From Paeniglutamicibacter cryotolerans (GTDB taxonomy: Bacteria > Actinomycetota > Actinomycetes > Actinomycetales > Micrococcaceae), in NCBI RefSeq assembly GCF_014190875.1, contig NZ_JACHVS010000002.1:992001-1056000 (forward strand): 64,000 nucleotides of DNA. Reading direction: 5' to 3'. Below, piece after piece: positions 60,841 through 64,000 of the stretch. Every line of letters begins with the position of its first letter. The first letter of the stretch is position 1. The notes beneath the pieces were generated by a model. That model did no database searches and was not told the origin of the DNA. It saw only the letters and a list, made by a program, of their open reading frames with translations. The position numbers were made by a program, and so were the translations under genes.

Positions 60841-61593
60841 ATGACGATTACTCGCGAACACACTTCAACCTCGGCCGCCGTCTCGGCGATCGGGCTCACC
60901 AAGGTCTACGGCGAGGGCGGAACACGCGTCGAGGCCCTGCGCGGCGTCGATGTGGCTTTCGCCCGTGCCCGCTTCACGGCCATCATGGGCCCCTCGGGCT
61001 CGGGCAAGTCAACACTCATGCACTGCCTGGCCGGGCTCGATACCGCCACCTCCGGTTCAATCAGCATCGGGGACCGCGACATTTCCACGCTGAACGACGA
61101 CCAGCTGACCCGGCTGCGCCGCGATTCGATCGGCTTCGTCTTCCAGGCGTTCAACCTGGTCCCCACGCTGAGCGCCAAGGCGAACATCTTGCTGCCGCTG
61201 CAGCTTGCCGGACGCAAGCACGATCCGGCGTGGATGGCGACCGTCGTGTCCACACTGGGCCTGGGCGACCGCCTGACCCATAAGCCGCACGAACTCTCCG
61301 GCGGGCAGCAGCAGCGCGTGGCGGTTGCCCGCGCCCTGTTGACCCGCCCCGAGGTGGTCTTCGGCGACGAGCCCACCGGCAACCTGGATTCACGTTCGGG
61401 TGCCGAGGTGCTCTCGCTGCTGCGCAGCTCCACCCGCGAAATGGGCCAGACCATCATCATGGTCACCCACGACCCGGTGGCGGCCAGCTACGCCGATCAG
61501 GTGCTGCTGATGAAGGACGGGCAGATCGTGGGCACGCTGGATAACCCGACGGTCGAGTCGGTCACCGCGGCACTCTCGGGCCTGGGGGCCTAG
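60841..61593 (+). CDS. ABC transporter ATP-binding protein (MacB/LolD type)
   Basis: This 250-aa ATPase has Walker [18 protein letters not shown]-loop [14 protein letters not shown], signature [16 protein letters not shown], Walker [14 protein letters not shown] and the H-loop MVTHDP. The sequence is typical of ATPases that drive FtsX/MacB permeases, which export peptides or move lipids out of the membrane by mechanotransmission. The permease gene begins 5 bp downstream. Confidence 0.95.
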   Translation: MTITREHTSTSAAVSAIGLTKVYGEGGTRVEALRGVDVAFARARFTAIMGPSGSGKSTLMHCLAGLDTATSGSISIGDRDISTLNDDQLTRLRRDSIGFVFQAFNLVPTLSAKANILLPLQLAGRKHDPAWMATVVSTLGLGDRLTHKPHELSGGQQQRVAVARALLTRPEVVFGDEPTGNLDSRSGAEVLSLLRSSTREMGQTIIMVTHDPVAASYADQVLLMKDGQIVGTLDNPTVESVTAALSGLGA

Positions 61594-61598
61594 GCGCC

Positions 61599-64000
61599 AT
61601 GCTCCAGCTCGCACTGGCAAACCTGAAAACACATTCACGGCGCTTCATCGCCGTGTCGCTGGCCGTGATGATCGGTACCGCCTTCCTGGCGGCCACGCTC
61701 ATGGTCAATTCCAGCACCACCGCCTCGTTGCAACGCAGCATCGGCGAGGCCTACGAAACGGCGGACCTGGTCGCCACACCGGACTGGAACATCGCCGGGG
61801 AAGAGGGCATCGAAGCCATCGGCGACAAGGCGCTCAAAGCCGTTGCCGCCGTACCCGGAGTTGCTGCCGTCCACGGATTGTCCCAATCCGCGGTCCGGGT
61901 CAAGGCCGGCAACGACGTCTACAACGCCGGCGTCGTCGAATACGCCGCCGACCCGTCGCTGCGCACGGTCAAGCTCGATGCCGGGGTGCTGCCCACCGCC
62001 GGGGACCAGATCGCCGTGGATTCGAACTTGCGAAGGAGTTCGGCATTTCACTCGGCGACTTCGTCGTCCTGCAAACCCAGACCCCCGAGGGCAAGGAGCT
62101 GAACTTCAATGCCTCGGTGGTGGGGCTGAGCAAACCCAGCAACGACCCCTCGATGGGCGCGGCCATGCTGCTGACCACCAACCACTCGCTGTTCGAACGC
62201 CTGGCCGGCGGGGCACCGAGCTACTCGGGCGTGCTGATCCGCACCGACGGGACAGACCCCATCGCGATCAAGGACGGTGTCGGTGCCGCGCTGAAGGCCA
62301 CCGGCATCTCCCCCACCGAGGTGCTCACCGCCGATGAACGCATCATCGCCGATGTCGCCTCGATGTCCGGTGGCGAGGACGAGCTCACGATGGTCCTGCT
62401 CGTGTTCGCCCTGGTCGCGTTCGTGGTCACCGGGTTGGTGGTCATGAACACCTTCTCCGTGCTCATTGCCCAGCGCACCCGTGAACTGGCACTGCTGCGC
62501 ACCCTGGGTGCCGTGCGGGCGCAGATTCGCCGCTCGGTGCTCCTCGAAGCACTGGTCATCGGCCTGTTGGCCTCCACCCTGGGCGTCCTGCTGGCGACCG
62601 GCGTGATGGCCGCCCTCATCGGCATCCTTGCCGCAAACGTCGACGGTGCCTCCTTCGCGGTCTTGTCGGTCTCGCCGATGTCGGTGATCGTCGGTATCGG
62701 TGCCGGCACGCTGATGACGCTCATTGCCGCCTGGGTGCCGGCCCGCCACGCGATGGGCGTCGCTCCGCTGGCCGCACTGCGCCCGGCCGACGACGCCACC
62801 TTGAAGAACAAGGCCGGGCTCGTGCGGATCATCCTCGGTTTCGTGCTGTTGCTTCTCGGCGGCGGGTTGCTGGCCATGGGAGCATTCACCAACAACCTGG
62901 TCATTGCCTTCGGTGGCGGGTTGCTGTCCTTCCCCGGCGTGCTGCTGCTCGCCTCGCTCTTCCTGCCCAAGTCCGTCTCGGCCGTCGGTGCCCTGTTCCG
63001 GGGAACCGGTGTCCCGGCACGGCTGGCCTCGCTGAACGCCGTGCGCAATCCGGGGCGTACCACCGCCACGGCCACCGCCCTGCTGATCGGCGTCACGCTG
63101 GTTTCGATGATGATGGTCGGCGCACAGACGGCCAAGGTCTCGTTGAACGGCACCTTGGCCGAGAACTATCTGGTTGACCTGACGGTCACCGACTACGACC
63201 CCCAGAACCCGTTCACGCAGGCCGATGCCGGCAAGGCACGTTCCATCGAGGGCGTCCAGGACGTCGCCGTACTCAACCCGGTGGCCCTGAGCGGCGGCGG
63301 ACAGACGGTCTACGCCACGGATGCCGCGGATCTGCGCTCGGTGCTCAACGACGTATCCAGGATCCCCGGCCCGGGCGAGGTCCTGGCGGCCCAGGGTAAC
63401 CCCGGTACCACCATGAAGGTCTATGTGCAGGGCAACAAGCAGGTCACCGACCTCAAGATGATCCTCAGCGAGGCGACCTCTGTGGCCCCGGTGATGAGCA
63501 CCGAGACGGCGGCAACGCTGCCTGCGGCCGATCCGAGCGCTGAGGCTCAGGCAGCGATGGATGGAAGCTTCCTGTGGATCAAGGTCGCTCCCGGCACCTC
63601 GTCGGCACAGGTCCAGGCGATCTCCAAGGACCTGTCCAAGGAATTGAACGTCCAGGATTACCAGGTCGGCGGCTCCGTGCTGGAGCGCCAGATGTTCTCG
63701 CAGGTCATCGACATGATGCTGATGATCGTCAGCGGGTTGCTGGCGGTGGCGGTGTTCATCGCGCTGATCGGCGTGGCCAACACGCTCAGCCTCTCGGTGC
63801 TCGAACGCACCCGGGAGAACTCGCTGCTGCGGGCCCTGGGCCTGACCCGGGGCCAACTACGCGGCATGCTCGCCCTCGAGGCGGTACTCATCGGCGGTGT
63901 TGCCGCACTGCTCGGCGTCATCCTCGGTTCGCTCTACGGGGCGCTGGGTGCCCAGTCGGCACTTGGCGAGTTCTCCGGGGTCATCGTCTCACTGCCCTGG
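61599..64000 (+). pseudogene. FtsX-type ABC permease, frameshifted and cut by window end
   Basis: The N-terminal frame gives a transmembrane helix (FIAVSLAVMIGTAFLAATLMV) and the MacB-like periplasmic domain up to about residue 143 (IAVDSNL). There it derails because one base is missing near 62030. The next frame resumes with KEFGISLGDFVVLQTQTP and stays open to 64000, with FtsX helices (LLVFALVAFVVTGLVVMN, SVLLEALVIGLLASTLGV), a second periplasmic domain, and the start of the last helix bundle. Restoring one G would give one protein of more than 800 aa. A sequencing error is possible. Confidence 0.78.

Overview
The window is high-GC DNA from an actinobacterium. Gene content and order (rsmD-recG-DAK2, murA-plsC-gpsA-ddl, leuCD divergent from an LtbR-type IclR gene, gltX beside tRNA-Gln and tRNA-Glu) suggest the Micrococcaceae (Arthrobacter/Paeniglutamicibacter type). 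That assignment is inference from gene order and family resemblance, not from a marker gene.

Positions 1-22,300 are a housekeeping chromosome segment, almost all on the minus strand. It holds RNA modification and DNA repair (rsmD, recG), an LCP wall-polymer ligase, cell-wall precursor enzymes (ddl, murA), phospholipid synthesis (gpsA, plsC), leucine biosynthesis (leuC, leuD) with its regulator, thiL, a pair of overlapping dynamin-like GTPases, two identical tRNA-Glu genes and one tRNA-Gln near gltX, a fumarylacetoacetase-fold enzyme and galE. An IS1182-family element with intact ends sits 14 bp upstream of galE.

Positions 24,600-29,800 mix accessory and core genes: a small secreted protein, a frameshifted secreted SH3b protein, a fused pair of IS ends, a single-domain TagF-like glycerophosphotransferase, ilvE and leuB.

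Positions 29,900-57,150 are a wall-polymer island packed with insertion sequences. Three very large proteins (857, 1278 and 899 aa) each join a TagB/TagF-type CDP-glycerol glycerophosphotransferase domain to a GT4 glycosyltransferase domain; the 1278-aa one also carries about 490 residues of TPR repeats. Two paralogous alpha/beta-hydrolase-like proteins with a G-x-S-K-G-G nucleophile elbow, resembling XcbB/CpsF-type capsule proteins, sit among them. Together with the two LCP proteins in the window they could make, decorate and anchor a phosphodiester-linked wall polymer. Some of these genes are visibly AT-rich, which suggests horizontal acquisition. The DNA between them consists of IS elements stacked inside one another: ISAs1 containing an IS481-like element containing IS30, and ISL3 containing ISAs1 containing IS21. 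There are also IS110, IS3, ISL3 and IS630 copies or remnants, and an orphan 3' end (domains V and VI) of a group II intron. In the second nest the target duplications allow the broken transposase frames to be rebuilt exactly.

Positions 57,375-64,000 return to ordinary GC-rich genes: a NarL-type two-component system, a lipoprotein LCP protein, a small membrane protein, and an ABC ATPase with an FtsX-type permease that has a single-base frameshift and runs off the window.
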